64,000 nucleotides of DNA from Sphaerisporangium aureirubrum (GCF_042658925.1 NZ_JBHSRF010000042.1:1-64000), one strand, 5' to 3'. Counted from the stretch's first letter, positions 8,231-19,134 are shown. The notes: generated by a model from the letters alone, not told the origin. Numbers and translations are program-made.

Positions 8231-8251
8231 GGACATAATCGGACTATGTCC
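8231..8251. promoter_or_regulatory. Dyad overlapping aminotransferase start and -10 box
   Basis: GGACATA, seven bases, TATGTCC: a perfect 7-bp inverted repeat whose right arm contains the ATG at 8246. CATAAT at 8234-8239 lies six bases before the ATG, and no ribosome site is present at normal distance, so the mRNA is probably leaderless. Protein binding here would cover the -10 box. Confidence 0.6.
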
Positions 8252-9540
8252 GACCTTCTCGCGCGCCATCGCGCGGTCCTGCCGAACTGGTCGCCCCTCT
8301 ATTACGAGCAGCCCATCGAGATCGTGCGAGGAAAGGGCAATCGGGTCGTGGACGCCGAGGGCCGCAGCTACCTCGACTTCTTCGCCGGGATCCTCACCAA
8401 CATGATCGGCTACGACGTGCCCGAGGTGCGCCAGGCGGTGGAGCGCCAGCTCGCCACCGGGGTCGTGCACACCAGCACGCTGTACCTGCTGCGCACCCAG
8501 ATCGAGCTGGCCGAGAAGATCGCCGGCCTGTCCGGCATCCCGGACGCCAAGGTGTTCTTCACCAACTCCGGCACCGAGGCCAACGAGACCGCCCTGCTGC
8601 TCGCGACCCACGCCCGCAGGTCGGACCAGGTGCTCGCCATGCGGCAGAGCTACCACGGCCGCAGTTTCGGCGCGATCGCCGTCACCAGCAACCGCGGCTG
8701 GAAGAACAACGCGCTGTCGCCGCTCAACGCGCACTTCCTGCACGGCGCCGACCGCCATCTGCCCCAGTTCCGCGGCATGTCCGACGAGGCGTACATCGAG
8801 GCGTGCGTCGCGGACCTGCGCCACGTGCTCGCCACCGCCACGGCCCCGGACGTCGCCGCGCTGATCGCCGAGCCGATCCAGGGCGTGGGCGGCTTCACCA
8901 TGGCGCCCGACGGGTTGTTCGCCGCGTACAAGCAGGTGCTGGACGAGGAGGGCATCCTCTTCATCTCCGACGAGGTGCAGACCGGGTGGGGCCGCACCGG
9001 GGAGTCGTTCTTCGGCATCCAGGCGCACGGCGTGACCCCGGACATGATGACCTTCGCCAAGGGCCTCGGCAACGGGTTCGCGGTGGGCGGCGTCGTCGCG
9101 CGCGGCGACCTGATGGACGGCCCGAAGGCCATCGGCCTGTCCACCTTCGGCGGCAACCCGATCGCCATGGCCGCGGCGAGCGCCACCCTGGACTACGTGC
9201 TCGACCACGACCTGCAGTCCCGGGCCGCCGTCACCGGCGCCGTCCTCATCGACGGGCTGCGCGAGGCCGCGCCCCGCCTGCCCATCGTGGGCGGCGTGCG
9301 CGGCAAGGGCCTGATGTTCGCGGTGGACCTGGTCGACCCCGCCACCGGCGAGCCGTCGCCCCCGCTGGCCGCCCGGATGCTGGAGGAGACCAAGAAGCTC
9401 GGCCTGCTCGTCGGCAAGGGCGGCCTGTACGGCCACGCGCTGCGCATGGCGCCGCCGCTCACCCTCACCGAGGACGAGGCCCGCGAAGGGCTAGGCCTCC
9501 TCGTCGCCGCGCTGGAGACCGTCAACGAGGAGGCGGCCGT

Positions 9541-9544
<4 letters not shown>
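8246..9544 (+). CDS. Class III aminotransferase (AGXT2-like; probable beta-alanine/beta-aminoisobutyrate aminotransferase)
   Basis: A 432-residue PLP enzyme of the class III omega-aminotransferase family. Visible motifs are NSGTEANETA (cofactor phosphate binding, about 109-118), AEPIQGVGG, ISDEVQTGWGRTG, and the Schiff-base lysine Lys272 in FAKGLGNG. The opening (YLDFFAGI) resembles the AGXT2 group, which uses beta-alanine or beta-aminoisobutyrate. The reaction would give malonate semialdehyde or methylmalonate semialdehyde, the substrate of the overlapping downstream gene. ATG start at 8246, probably leaderless. Its stop overlaps the next start in ATGA, a sign of translational coupling. Substrate assignment rests on context; GABA or ornithine cannot be excluded. 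Confidence 0.88.
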
Positions 9545-11046
<1,502 letters not shown>

Positions 11047-11137
11047 CGGCCGTTCACCGCGCCCCACCCGCCGGTGTCCGTGGTGCCCGATAGGCTGCGG
11101 GCAGCGCGCGTACCGAGGGGGCGGGGGTGGAGCACAG

Positions 11138-12400
11138 GTGAGGCGGCGGCGTTACGGCCTGACGGCCCTGCTCGCCGCGGCGGCGGTGGTCCTGCCGGGC
11201 TGCGCCTCCTCCGGGGACGGGCCCGCGGGTACGACGGCGCCGGTCACGCCGGTCACGCCGCGCGCCGGGGCCGTGTCGGTGCCCGGCCCCGCGGCGTCGG
11301 CCCGGCGGACCACGGCCGCGCCGCCCACCCCGGCGACGACGCCCACGCCGTCCCCCTCGCCGACCAAGACGATCGGGCCGGGCGAGGGCTCGGTGACGGT
11401 GCTCGCGCCGCGCGGGTACGCCGAGTACGGCGGGTACGACCCCCAGGTCAACTGGGTGGGGCCGTTCGAGCGCGACACCGGCTGCAAGGTCAACCTGCGC
11501 TACCCGCCTTCGCCCGGCGAGATGGACGCCATGGCGCGGCGCGTCACCTACGACGTGATCTCGGCGCCGCCGGAGGTCGCCGGACGGCTGATCGCGGAGC
11601 GCAGGGCCGCCCCGATCACCACGTCCCTGCTGCCCCACTACGACGACATCCCCCGCTGGCTGCGCACGCAGCGCACCGCCGTGTCCGGGGACGAGGTGTA
11701 CGGCGTGCCGTACCTGTGGGGGTCCTACGTCACCCTCACCGCGGGCACCGAACGCGGCCTGGACGCCGCGTCGATCTTCTCCAGGCCGGGCTCGATGTCG
11801 CTGCGGGACGCCCCGCTGTCCATCGCCGACGCCGCGCTGGCCCTGCGCACGACCCGCCCCGCCCTGGGCGTCCGCGACCCCTTCGAGCTCACCCCGGCCC
11901 AGCTCGACGCGGCGGTGGCGCTGCTCGCCGAGCGGCGCGCCGAGCGTACGTACTGGACCGAGACCGTCGAGCCGCTGCAGGGGCTGACCTCCGGCGCGGT
12001 GAGCATGACGCGCACCGTGCCCTACCAGCAGGACCTGCTGCGCCGCGCCGGCCGTCCGGTGCGGGCGGTGCCGCAGCGGGAGACCACCGGCTGGGTCGAC
12101 TCCTGGATGCTCGCGGCCCGCCCGGCCAGCCCCAACTGCGCCTACCGCTGGCTCGACTGGATCGGCTCGCCGGACGCGCAGCGCCAGGCGGCCACGTGGA
12201 CCGGCTTCGCCCCGGCCAACGCGGAGGCCTGCACCGGCCGTGCCGCCCGGGTCTGCGACGCGTACCGCATGGACGACCAGGCGTGGGTGAAAAAGATCCA
12301 CTTCGCGGTCCGGCCTACCCGCGACTGCGGCGGCGAGGACACCGGCTGCACCGACTACGCCGACTGGACGGCCCGCTGGCGCGAGCTCGTGCCCGGCTAG
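11138..12400 (+). CDS. Solute-binding lipoprotein (spermidine/putrescine-binding-like)
   Basis: A 420-residue exported protein with a lipobox (VLPGCAS, Cys at about 21) after an Arg-rich, hydrophobic signal. A Pro/Thr/Ala-rich linker to about residue 80 is followed by a periplasmic-binding-protein type 2 fold that resembles PotD-like proteins (YGVPYLWG, the C-terminal TWTGFAPAN). It should bind a small ligand outside the membrane. No ABC permease or ATPase gene is near, so its transporter is encoded elsewhere or it is a stand-alone sensor. GTG start with GGTGGAG upstream. It lies 91 bases after mmsA on the same strand. Its stop shares the CTAG tetranucleotide with the stop of the convergent next gene. 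Confidence 0.8.
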   Translation: MRRRRYGLTALLAAAAVVLPGCASSGDGPAGTTAPVTPVTPRAGAVSVPGPAASARRTTAAPPTPATTPTPSPSPTKTIGPGEGSVTVLAPRGYAEYGGYDPQVNWVGPFERDTGCKVNLRYPPSPGEMDAMARRVTYDVISAPPEVAGRLIAERRAAPITTSLLPHYDDIPRWLRTQRTAVSGDEVYGVPYLWGSYVTLTAGTERGLDAASIFSRPGSMSLRDAPLSIADAALALRTTRPALGVRDPFELTPAQLDAAVALLAERRAERTYWTETVEPLQGLTSGAVSMTRTVPYQQDLLRRAGRPVRAVPQRETTGWVDSWMLAARPASPNCAYRWLDWIGSPDAQRQAATWTGFAPANAEACTGRAARVCDAYRMDDQAWVKKIHFAVRPTRDCGGEDTGCTDYADWTARWRELVPG

Positions 12401-12672
12401 GGGGTCGCCGCGCGGCGCGGGTGCGGGTTGCGGCGGGGCGCGGGGGTGGCCGGCTGGAGGGACTTGGCGCAGTCGTCGCAGGCCATCACCGGCGAGCCGT
12501 CGGGGAGGCGGCCGGCCTTGACGCGGGGACGTGGCCATTTCTTGTGGCAGACCACGCAGGCGTCGCCGTCGCGCTGCGGGGCGGTCAGGTGTTCAGGGTC
12601 GAACGTCGGGGTGCGCCGTGCCGCTCCGGCCGGATCCCAGCTCATCACGCTCCAGTGGTGTGGACGTCTCAT
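12397..12672 (-). CDS. Small zinc-ribbon-like protein
   Basis: A 91-residue protein with two Cys pairs, CVVC at about 40-43 and CDDC at about 65-68. Together they make a plausible four-Cys zinc site, embedded in a basic, Pro-rich chain. No enzyme family is recognised. A nucleic-acid-binding or structural zinc ribbon is the simplest guess. ATG at 12672. Its TAG stop is the reverse complement of part of the solute-binding gene's stop (shared CTAG), so the two converge with overlapping ends. Confidence 0.65.
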   Translation of the reverse strand: MRRPHHWSVMSWDPAGAARRTPTFDPEHLTAPQRDGDACVVCHKKWPRPRVKAGRLPDGSPVMACDDCAKSLQPATPAPRRNPHPRRAATP

Positions 12673-12764
12673 ACCCGAACCGTTATAACCGGGTAACCCA
12701 CCGTGATCGACTACGGGGATGCCAAGGAGCGGTTAAATCGCCGGCATCGTGTCCGGCTCTTAAC

Positions 12765-12797
12765 GACAAAAGGTGCACCCGGCGGCAAGCCGGGTGC
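12765..12797 (-). terminator. Intrinsic terminator of the GABA aminotransferase gene
   Basis: On the reverse strand GCACCCGGC, TTGCC, GCCGGGTGC is followed by ACCTTTTGT. The 9-bp perfect stem with a T-run lies 16 bases past the stop of the gene at 12813. Confidence 0.8.
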
Positions 12798-12812
12798 CCT
12801 CCGCCGGGATGG

Positions 12813-14198
12813 CTAAACGGACGAGATGGCCTTTTCCAGGATCGACAGCCCTTCGTCTACCAATGCATCCGAGATCGACAGCGGCGGCAGAAAACGCAGC
12901 ACATTGCCGTACGTCCCCGCCGTCAGCACCAGCAGGCCCTCGGCGTGGCAGCGCCGCGCCACCTCGCCGGTCACCGCGGCGTCCGGCTCCGCGGACCCGG
13001 GCACCACCAGCTCGATGGCGGTCATCGCGCCCCGCCCCCGCACGTCGCCCACCACGTCGAACCGCTCCGCCAGCGCCCGCAGCCGCGGCAGCATCAGGTC
13101 GCCGATGCGGCGGGCCCGCTCCACCAGGCCGTCCGCCTCGATGGTCTCCAGCACGGCCAGCGCCGCCTCGCACGCCAGCGGATTGCCGCCGTAGGTGCCG
13201 CCGAGGCCGCCGACGTGCACGGCGTCCAGCAGTTCGGCCCTGCCGGTCACCGCGGCCAGCGGCAGGCCGCCCGCGATGCCCTTGGCCGTGCAGATGATGT
13301 CGGGCACCAGGCCCTCGTCCTCGCACGCGAACAGGTGGCCGGTGCGGGCGAAGCCGGTCTGCACCTCGTCGGCGACGAACACGATGCCGTTGGCCCTGGC
13401 GTACTCCAGCAGGCCGGGCAGGAAGCCGCGGGCGGGCTCGATGAAACCGCCCTCGCCCTGGATCGGCTCGATCACGATGGCGGCGACGTTGTGCGCGCCG
13501 ATCTGCTTGTCGATCGCGTCGGTCACCTGCGCCAGCGCCTCGGCCGCGCAGTTCTCCGCCCCGCCCGGCCAGCGGAACGGGTAGGCCATCGGCATGCGGT
13601 ACACCTCGGGGGCATACGGCCCGAAGCCCTGCTTGTAGGGCATGTTCTTGGCCGTGAGCGTCATGGTGAGCAGCGTGCGGCCGTGGTAGCCGTGGTCGAA
13701 CACCACAACGGCCTGGCGGCCCGTCGCGTGCCTGGCCACCTTCACGGCGTTCTCCACGGCCTCGGCGCCGGAGTTGACGAGGAACGACCGCTTCTCGTGG
13801 TCGCCGGGCGTGAGGGCGTTCAGCTTCTCGCAGACCTCGACGTACGACTCGTACGGCGTGACCATGAAGCAGGTGTGGGTGAAATCGCCGACCTGCCTGC
13901 GCACCCGCTCCACCACGCGCGGCGCGGCGTTGCCCACCGTGGTCACCGCGATGCCCGAGCCGAAGTCGATCAGGGAGTTGCCGTCGGCGTCCACCACCAC
14001 GCCGCCCCCGGCGTGCGTGACGAACACCGGCAGCGTGGTGCCGATGCCCGGCGGCACGGCCGAGCGCTTGCGGGCGAACATCTCCTGCGACCTCGGCCCC
14101 GGGATCGCCGTCACCAGGCGGCGTTCCTGCGGCAGCGAGGGCCCGCCCTCGGTGATGGCCGGCCGGCCGGAGGCGTGTGCGTCGTGCTCGATGCTCAT
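12813..14198 (-). CDS. gabT: 4-aminobutyrate aminotransferase
   Basis: A 461-residue class III aminotransferase close to actinobacterial GabT. Motifs: NSGAEAVENAVKVAR (PLP phosphate site), FDHGYHGRT, IEPIQGEGGFI, FVADEVQTGFARTG, and the PLP lysine in CTAKGIAGGLPLAA. GabT converts GABA and 2-oxoglutarate to succinate semialdehyde and glutamate. The ATG at 14198 follows GGGAG; the frame stays open far upstream but only as the shadow of the divergent regulator. It is divergent from a PucR gene across 110 bp with a dyad, and an aldehyde dehydrogenase that could oxidise succinate semialdehyde lies 2.5 kb away. GABA specificity is inferred from family resemblance. Confidence 0.9.
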   Translation of the reverse strand: MSIEHDAHASGRPAITEGGPSLPQERRLVTAIPGPRSQEMFARKRSAVPPGIGTTLPVFVTHAGGGVVVDADGNSLIDFGSGIAVTTVGNAAPRVVERVRRQVGDFTHTCFMVTPYESYVEVCEKLNALTPGDHEKRSFLVNSGAEAVENAVKVARHATGRQAVVVFDHGYHGRTLLTMTLTAKNMPYKQGFGPYAPEVYRMPMAYPFRWPGGAENCAAEALAQVTDAIDKQIGAHNVAAIVIEPIQGEGGFIEPARGFLPGLLEYARANGIVFVADEVQTGFARTGHLFACEDEGLVPDIICTAKGIAGGLPLAAVTGRAELLDAVHVGGLGGTYGGNPLACEAALAVLETIEADGLVERARRIGDLMLPRLRALAERFDVVGDVRGRGAMTAIELVVPGSAEPDAAVTGEVARRCHAEGLLVLTAGTYGNVLRFLPPLSISDALVDEGLSILEKAISSV

Positions 14199-14254
14199 GC
14201 TCCCGACGGTACGGCGGCCACCCCCGGCTGCCGACCCGGCGACATGGCACAATG

Positions 14255-14284
14255 TGGACATCCTGCTTGTCCAGGGTGTACAAG
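14255..14284. promoter_or_regulatory. Dyads between gabT and its PucR regulator
   Basis: TGGACA, seven bases, TGTCCA (14255-14273) overlaps CTTGT...ACAAG (14266-14284). The GGACA/TGTCC arms are the same as in the dyad before the other PucR-linked aminotransferase (8231-8251), although the spacing differs. This suggests a related PucR recognition sequence. Confidence 0.5.
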
Positions 14285-14307
14285 TCCCGACGGGCTGGGG
14301 GGCTGTG

Positions 14308-15768
14308 ATGGCGCCGATCCTACGGCGCGTGGTGGGGATCACCTCGCTGGGACTGCGGGTGCTCGCCGGCGTCGCGGCGCTGGACCGCCCCGTCCGCTGG
14401 GTCGCGGTCAGCGAGCTGGAGGACCCCACCCCGTTCCTCGAAGGCGACGAGCTTGTGCTCACCACCGGGATGCGGCTCACCCCGCAAGACGCCGGGCCGT
14501 ACGTCTCCCGGCTGGTCGGGCGCGGGGTCGCCGGGATGGGCTTCGGGGTCGGCCTCGGGCACGACGACGTGCCGCCGGAGTTCGTGGCGGCGGCGGCCGA
14601 GGCGGGGATGCCGCTGGTCGAGGTGCCGCGGCAGACGCCGTTCATCGCCGTCGGCAAGGCCGTCAGCGAGCTGCTGGCCGCCGAGCGGTACGAGGAGCTG
14701 AGCAGCGCCTTCGCCGCCCAGGAGCGCCTGACCCGGGCGGCGCTGCGGCCCGGCGGGCTCGCGGCGGTGGTCGACAGGCTCGCCAGGGAGATCCACGGGT
14801 GGGCGGTGCTGCTCGGCCCGGACGGCGAGCCGCTGCACGCCGCGGGGGAGGGCGCCGCGGCGGGGACGGCGCTGGTGCGGGCCGAGCTCGGACGGCTGCG
14901 CTCCCCGGGCGCGCCCGCCAGCCTGGCGCTGTCCGCGCCGGGCGAGCACGTCGTCGTGCGTCCGCTCGGGGAACGGCACAGGCTCGGGGGGTTCTTCGCG
15001 GCCGGGGCGGCCGGGCCGTTCACGCCGGTCGGGCAGACCGTGGTCAACACCGCGGGTTCACTGCTCGCGTTGTCGCTGGCCCGGGGCCGGGACCAGCTCG
15101 CCGCGGCCCGCCGGGTCCGCGCGGCCGTGCTGGAGCTGCTGCTCGCCGGGGAGCACGAGGCGGCCGGACGGGCGATCGAGGCGCTCGGCGGCGGGCTGCC
15201 GGCCGGGCCGGTCACGGTGCTGGCCTGCGAGCCGCACGACGCCGAGGCCCTGTACGACGCGCTGCCCGGCTTCACCGCGCCGTGGGACGGCCTGGTGGTG
15301 GCGCTGGTCCCGGCGGGGGAGGCCGAGCGGGCCGCCGGGATCGCCGGGACGCGCGGCCGGGTGGGGGTCAGCGCGCCGGTGCGGCAGGACGAGCTGGCCA
15401 CCGGCCTGGACCAGGCCCGGCTCGCCCTCGGCTCCGCGGGCCCGGTGACCCGTTTCGCCGACCTCGCCGGGCAGGGCCTGCTGTCGCTGGTCGACCCCGG
15501 CCTGCTGTCGGGGTTCGCCACGTCGCTGCTCGCGCCGCTGCGGGAGTACGGCTCGCGGGCCGACCTGGTGGAGTCGCTGCGGGCCTACCTGGCGTGCAAC
15601 GGGCACTGGGACGCCGCGGCGCAACGGCTCGGGGTGCACCGGCACACCCTGCGGTACCGCATGCGCCGGGTCGGCGAGCTGCTCGGCCGGGACCTGGACG
15701 ACCCGGCGGTGCGCGCCGAGCTGTGGGTGGCGCTGTCCGCCCGGCCCCGGGCGCCGCTCAAGCGCTGA
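14308..15768 (+). CDS. PucR family transcriptional regulator
   Basis: A 486-residue regulator with an N-terminal PucR domain (DELVLTTGMRL, VEVPRQTPFIAVGKAVSELL) and a C-terminal helix-turn-helix (RAYLACNGHWDAAAQRLGVH then RHTLRYRMRRVGELLGRDL). The layout is that of GABA-responsive PucR regulators that activate gabT. It is transcribed away from gabT with a shared promoter region holding two dyads. ATG at 14308 after a G-rich ribosome site. It is not a close copy of the PucR at 6363-7973, which is 50 residues longer, so the two modules probably answer to different inducers. Confidence 0.9.
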   Translation: MAPILRRVVGITSLGLRVLAGVAALDRPVRWVAVSELEDPTPFLEGDELVLTTGMRLTPQDAGPYVSRLVGRGVAGMGFGVGLGHDDVPPEFVAAAAEAGMPLVEVPRQTPFIAVGKAVSELLAAERYEELSSAFAAQERLTRAALRPGGLAAVVDRLAREIHGWAVLLGPDGEPLHAAGEGAAAGTALVRAELGRLRSPGAPASLALSAPGEHVVVRPLGERHRLGGFFAAGAAGPFTPVGQTVVNTAGSLLALSLARGRDQLAAARRVRAAVLELLLAGEHEAAGRAIEALGGGLPAGPVTVLACEPHDAEALYDALPGFTAPWDGLVVALVPAGEAERAAGIAGTRGRVGVSAPVRQDELATGLDQARLALGSAGPVTRFADLAGQGLLSLVDPGLLSGFATSLLAPLREYGSRADLVESLRAYLACNGHWDAAAQRLGVHRHTLRYRMRRVGELLGRDLDDPAVRAELWVALSARPRAPLKR

Positions 15769-15799
15769 GCCGCCGGGGGAGACCCGGCCGCGTCGCCGG

Positions 15800-16447
15800 T
15801 CAGAGGGAGACCGGCAGGGCGTCCTTGTAGATCAGGTAGCGGCTGATGGCCGCTATGGTGACCGAGAGGTAGACCTGGTCGTCGCGGAGGTGACCGGCGC
15901 GTTCCAGGCTGACGGCGCCCTGCGCGGCGGCCCACAGGCAGTCGGCGATCTTGCGGGGCTGGGTGGGCACCATGTACCCGGCCGCGATGCAGTCGGCGAT
16001 GGCGCGGTCCAGGATGTTGACCGCGGCCCTGGCCAGGGTGCGGGCCCGCTCGCTCGGCTCGAAGCCGGGGATGGCCTTCTCGAACATCACGCTGTAGAAC
16101 CCCGGCTCGGCCAGGCACGCCTCGCGGTAGGCGGGGCCGAGGGACGCGAGGTAGGTCAGCGGGTCGGGATGGCGCGGCACGGCCGCGAGCCGACGGCGGA
16201 ACCGCTCGAAGCCCTCGAGGTAGATCGCCTCGGCCAGGCCTTCCTTGTTGCCGAACATCGTGTAGACGACGGTGGTCGAGCACCCCGCCTCGGCCGCGAT
16301 CCGGCGGACCGTCAGGCTGTCGGCACCGTGCGTGAGGAGAAGCTGGCCCGCGACGGCGATGAGGCGGCTGCGGAGCTCTTCCTGAGAGGTCTGGCCTGCC
16401 GCTGAGTACGCACCCTGAAGACCGAGCGGCGGCGCCGGCGAACCCAT
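15800..16447 (-). CDS. TetR family transcriptional regulator
   Basis: A TetR/AcrR-type repressor of 215 residues from the ATG at 16447 (AGGT upstream), or 235 from the GTG at 16507. The N-terminal helix-turn-helix is clear: GADSLTVRRIAAEAGCSTTVVY then TMFGNKEGL, matching the WHTH_TetR consensus. The C-terminal half is a ligand-binding domain of the WHG type. It is divergent from the aldehyde dehydrogenase gene with 226 bp between them, so control of that gene and of itself is likely. Ligand unknown. Confidence 0.88.
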   Translation of the reverse strand: MGSPAPPLGLQGAYSAAGQTSQEELRSRLIAVAGQLLLTHGADSLTVRRIAAEAGCSTTVVYTMFGNKEGLAEAIYLEGFERFRRRLAAVPRHPDPLTYLASLGPAYREACLAEPGFYSVMFEKAIPGFEPSERARTLARAAVNILDRAIADCIAAGYMVPTQPRKIADCLWAAAQGAVSLERAGHLRDDQVYLSVTIAAISRYLIYKDALPVSL

Positions 16448-16673
16448 GAGAGACCTGACCCCTTCTCCACAAGGGTCCCGCGCGGACCCGCATGGTGACT
16501 TAACCATGTGCTGAGAGCTTCAAACCGCTCAACAATGAATCATCCATAAATCGCGGCATGTCTGTTACAGAAAAGGGAAAGACGGTGCCTTATGCGGGAT
16601 GTAGCGGTGCCACGTTTCGCTTGTCCGCACTGGAGTGGAGCCGGCCCGCCCGTCCTGACATACGGTCGGAAGC

Positions 16674-18101
16674 ATGGACGTACACCCCTTCTGGCTCGCC
16701 GGATCGCCCGCGACCGGTGACGCCGAGCTGACGGTGACCAACTCCCACGACGGACGGGTCGTCGGCGTCGCGTCGGTGCCTGCCCCCGAGCAGGTGGAGG
16801 AGGCGGTGGCCGCCGCGCACGCGGTGCGCAAGGAGGCCGCGGGCCTGCCGATCCATGTGCGGGCCGAGGCGCTGGCCCACGTGTCGCGGCGCCTGGCCGA
16901 GCGGGCCGAGGAGATCGCCCGGCTGATCAGCGCGGAGAACGGCAAGCCCGTCTTCTGGGCGCGCGGCGAGGTGAGCCGCGCCGTGTCGACCTTCCGCTTC
17001 GCCGCCGAGGAGGCCAGGAGGTTCAGCGGCGCCGTGCAGCGGCTGGACACCGAGCCCGCCGCGGCCGGTCGCCTGGCCTATGTGTCCAGGCAGCCGTACG
17101 GGCCGGTGCTGGCCATCACGCCGTTCAACTTCCCGCTCAACCTGGTGGCGCACAAGGTGGCCCCGGCCATCGCGGTCGGCGCGCCGGTGCTGGTGAAGCC
17201 CGCCCCGGCCACCCCGCTGTCCGCGCTGCTTCTCGGCGAGCTGCTGGCCGAGACCGATCTGCCGGCCGGGATGTTCTCGGTCCTGCCGGTGCCCAACGAG
17301 CGGGCGGGCGCGCTGGTCGACGACCCGCGGCTGCCGGTGGTGTCGTTCACCGGCTCCGGGCCGGTCGGCTTCGCGCTCAAGGACCGGGTGCCGCGCAAGC
17401 ACGTCACCCTGGAGCTCGGTGGCAACGCCGCGGCGGTGGTGCTCGCCGACGCCGACCTCGACTGGGCGGCGGCCAGGATCGCGTTGTTCTCCAACTACCA
17501 GGCCGGGCAGAGCTGCATCGCCGTTCAGCGGGTGATCGTGGAGGAGCCGGTACGCGAGGCGTTCACGGCCAAGCTGCTGGCCGCGGTGGAGAGCCTCGTG
17601 GTCGGCGACCCCGCCGACGACAAGACGCAGGTCGGGCCGATGGTGTCGGCGGACGCGGCCGAGCGGGTGGAGCGGTGGATCGCCGAGGCCGTCGAGGGCG
17701 GTGCCCGGGTGCTCACCGGGGGCGGCAGGGACGGCGCCACGATCGCGCCGACCGTGCTCGCCGACGTGCCGGACGAGGCCAAGGTGGTGCGCGAGGAGGT
17801 CTTCGGGCCGGTGCTGGTGCTCCAGCCGGTCGCCTCGGTGGACGAGGCGTTCCAGGCGGTCAACGACTCGAAGTTCGGCCTGCAGGCGGGGGTGTTCACC
17901 CGGGACATCGGGGTGGCGTTCCGCGCGGCCAAGGAACTGGAGGTCGGCGGGGTGATCGTCGGCGACGTGCCGTCGTACCGGGCCGACCAGATGCCGTACG
18001 GCGGCCTCAAGGAGTCGGGCATCGGACGCGAGGGGCTGCGCTCGGCCATGGAGGACTACACCTACGAGAAGGTGATGGTGCTCACCGGGCTCGCGCTGTA
18101 G
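16674..18101 (+). CDS. NAD(P)-dependent aldehyde dehydrogenase
   Basis: A 475-residue aldehyde dehydrogenase with the full catalytic set: ITPFNFPLNLVAHK, FTGSGPVG, the general base Glu in VTLELGGNA, and the nucleophile Cys281 in GQSCIA. The C-terminal block PYGGLKESGIGREG is also present. The subgroup resembles lactaldehyde or phosphonoacetaldehyde/succinate-semialdehyde dehydrogenases. Next to gabT, oxidation of succinate semialdehyde is the natural guess, but this is context only. TACGGT seven bases before the ATG and no good ribosome site suggest a leaderless transcript. It converges on the protease gene with only four bases between stops. Confidence 0.85.
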   Translation: MDVHPFWLAGSPATGDAELTVTNSHDGRVVGVASVPAPEQVEEAVAAAHAVRKEAAGLPIHVRAEALAHVSRRLAERAEEIARLISAENGKPVFWARGEVSRAVSTFRFAAEEARRFSGAVQRLDTEPAAAGRLAYVSRQPYGPVLAITPFNFPLNLVAHKVAPAIAVGAPVLVKPAPATPLSALLLGELLAETDLPAGMFSVLPVPNERAGALVDDPRLPVVSFTGSGPVGFALKDRVPRKHVTLELGGNAAAVVLADADLDWAAARIALFSNYQAGQSCIAVQRVIVEEPVREAFTAKLLAAVESLVVGDPADDKTQVGPMVSADAAERVERWIAEAVEGGARVLTGGGRDGATIAPTVLADVPDEAKVVREEVFGPVLVLQPVASVDEAFQAVNDSKFGLQAGVFTRDIGVAFRAAKELEVGGVIVGDVPSYRADQMPYGGLKESGIGREGLRSAMEDYTYEKVMVLTGLAL

Positions 18102-18105
18102 CGGC

Positions 18106-19083
18106 TCAGGCATTCTGCGCCACCTCGAACAGCCGCCTGGCCTGGTCCCCGAAGTAGGGGCCGTACATCGTGGTGGCGTCGTCGCTGTACTTGAAGCTGC
18201 TGACCGACGTCACCACGCCCCGGCCGGTCGCCGGGTCGAACGAGCTGAGCCAGGGGCCGCCGCTGGACCCGGCGGTCAGGTCGCACCGGATGCCCTGGTC
18301 GTGGGTCTGCCGGTGGGGGTCCCCGTGCGGTGCGCCCGCGCAGTAGACCAGGTGCTCGCCGTCGTAGGGCGGGTCGGCGGGGAAGCCGAAGCCGAACGCG
18401 CGGGCGCCGCGCGGCCGGTTGAACGCGATGTCCTGGCCGCCGACCACCTGGGTCAGGTGGCGCCCGGCGGCGGGCGCGACGGCGACCATCGCGAGGTCGT
18501 AGCTGTCGTCGCCCCTGGCCGACCACGGCTCGGGGACGAACATGCGGCGGGCGGTGAAGGCGCCGAACGGCCTGTGCCCGGCCTCGTAGCCGGGGACGAA
18601 CGTCCAGTTCTCCGCCCAGGGGCCCGCGCCGTCCTTGACGCAGTGGCCGGCGGTGACCACCACGTCCATGTTGCGGCTGCGCACCACGCCCGCCGAGCAG
18701 ACGTAGTCGGTGCCGCGCATCGTGAGGAAGACCCGCCCCGTGGTGCGTGACACCGCGCCGCCCGCGGCCCACCGCGACCCCCTGGTGGCCGGCCTGGCGG
18801 CCCTTGAACGCATCGGGAGCAGCTTCGGGCGGGGGAAGGTGCCGAGCAGCGTCGCCGGCATGGCGCGCGCCATGCGCTCGGGGGTCCAGTGGCCGAGCGC
18901 TCGGCGGCGCTCGGCCGCCGTGCGGGTGGCGGTGTGCCCGGCCACCACCTGCCCGGGGGCCACCGGACCGGCCCCCGGGCCCGCGCCGCCGGGCCGGGCG
19001 GCCGGTCCCTGATCCGCGGGGACGGCCGCCAGCAGCCCGGCGACGAGCGGCACGGTGGTGATCAGCGGGAGGATCGGGGTCAT
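18106..19083 (-). CDS. Secreted trypsin-like serine protease
   Basis: A 325-residue S1-type protease. The N-terminus has a signal peptide (MTPILPLITTVPLVAG...), followed by a Gly/Ala/Pro-rich propeptide region. The triad is readable: His in VVVTAGHCV, Asp in SYDLAMVAV, Ser in LTAGSSGGPW. Cys residues CSAG...GHC and YCAG...RCD suggest two disulfides. It should act outside the cell as an endopeptidase, in the style of V8/glutamyl endopeptidase-like proteases. The next gene upstream (19135-20265) is a paralogue with the same domain plan, and the pair arose by tandem duplication. Natural substrate unknown. Confidence 0.9.
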   Translation of the reverse strand: MTPILPLITTVPLVAGLLAAVPADQGPAARPGGAGPGAGPVAPGQVVAGHTATRTAAERRRALGHWTPERMARAMPATLLGTFPRPKLLPMRSRAARPATRGSRWAAGGAVSRTTGRVFLTMRGTDYVCSAGVVRSRNMDVVVTAGHCVKDGAGPWAENWTFVPGYEAGHRPFGAFTARRMFVPEPWSARGDDSYDLAMVAVAPAAGRHLTQVVGGQDIAFNRPRGARAFGFGFPADPPYDGEHLVYCAGAPHGDPHRQTHDQGIRCDLTAGSSGGPWLSSFDPATGRGVVTSVSSFKYSDDATTMYGPYFGDQARRLFEVAQNA

Positions 19084-19134
19084 GGCTCCCGAGTGTGGAC
19101 TACCCAGAGTGCCCGCGCCGACGCTTTCGGTAAA

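Noticed and set aside
11138..12400. Complete ABC polyamine uptake operon
   Set aside because: Only a binding lipoprotein is present; no permease or ATPase gene nearby.
12531..15830. 1099-codon open frame on the + strand
   Set aside because: Antisense to gabT and out of frame with the PucR gene; both real genes have full sets of motifs.
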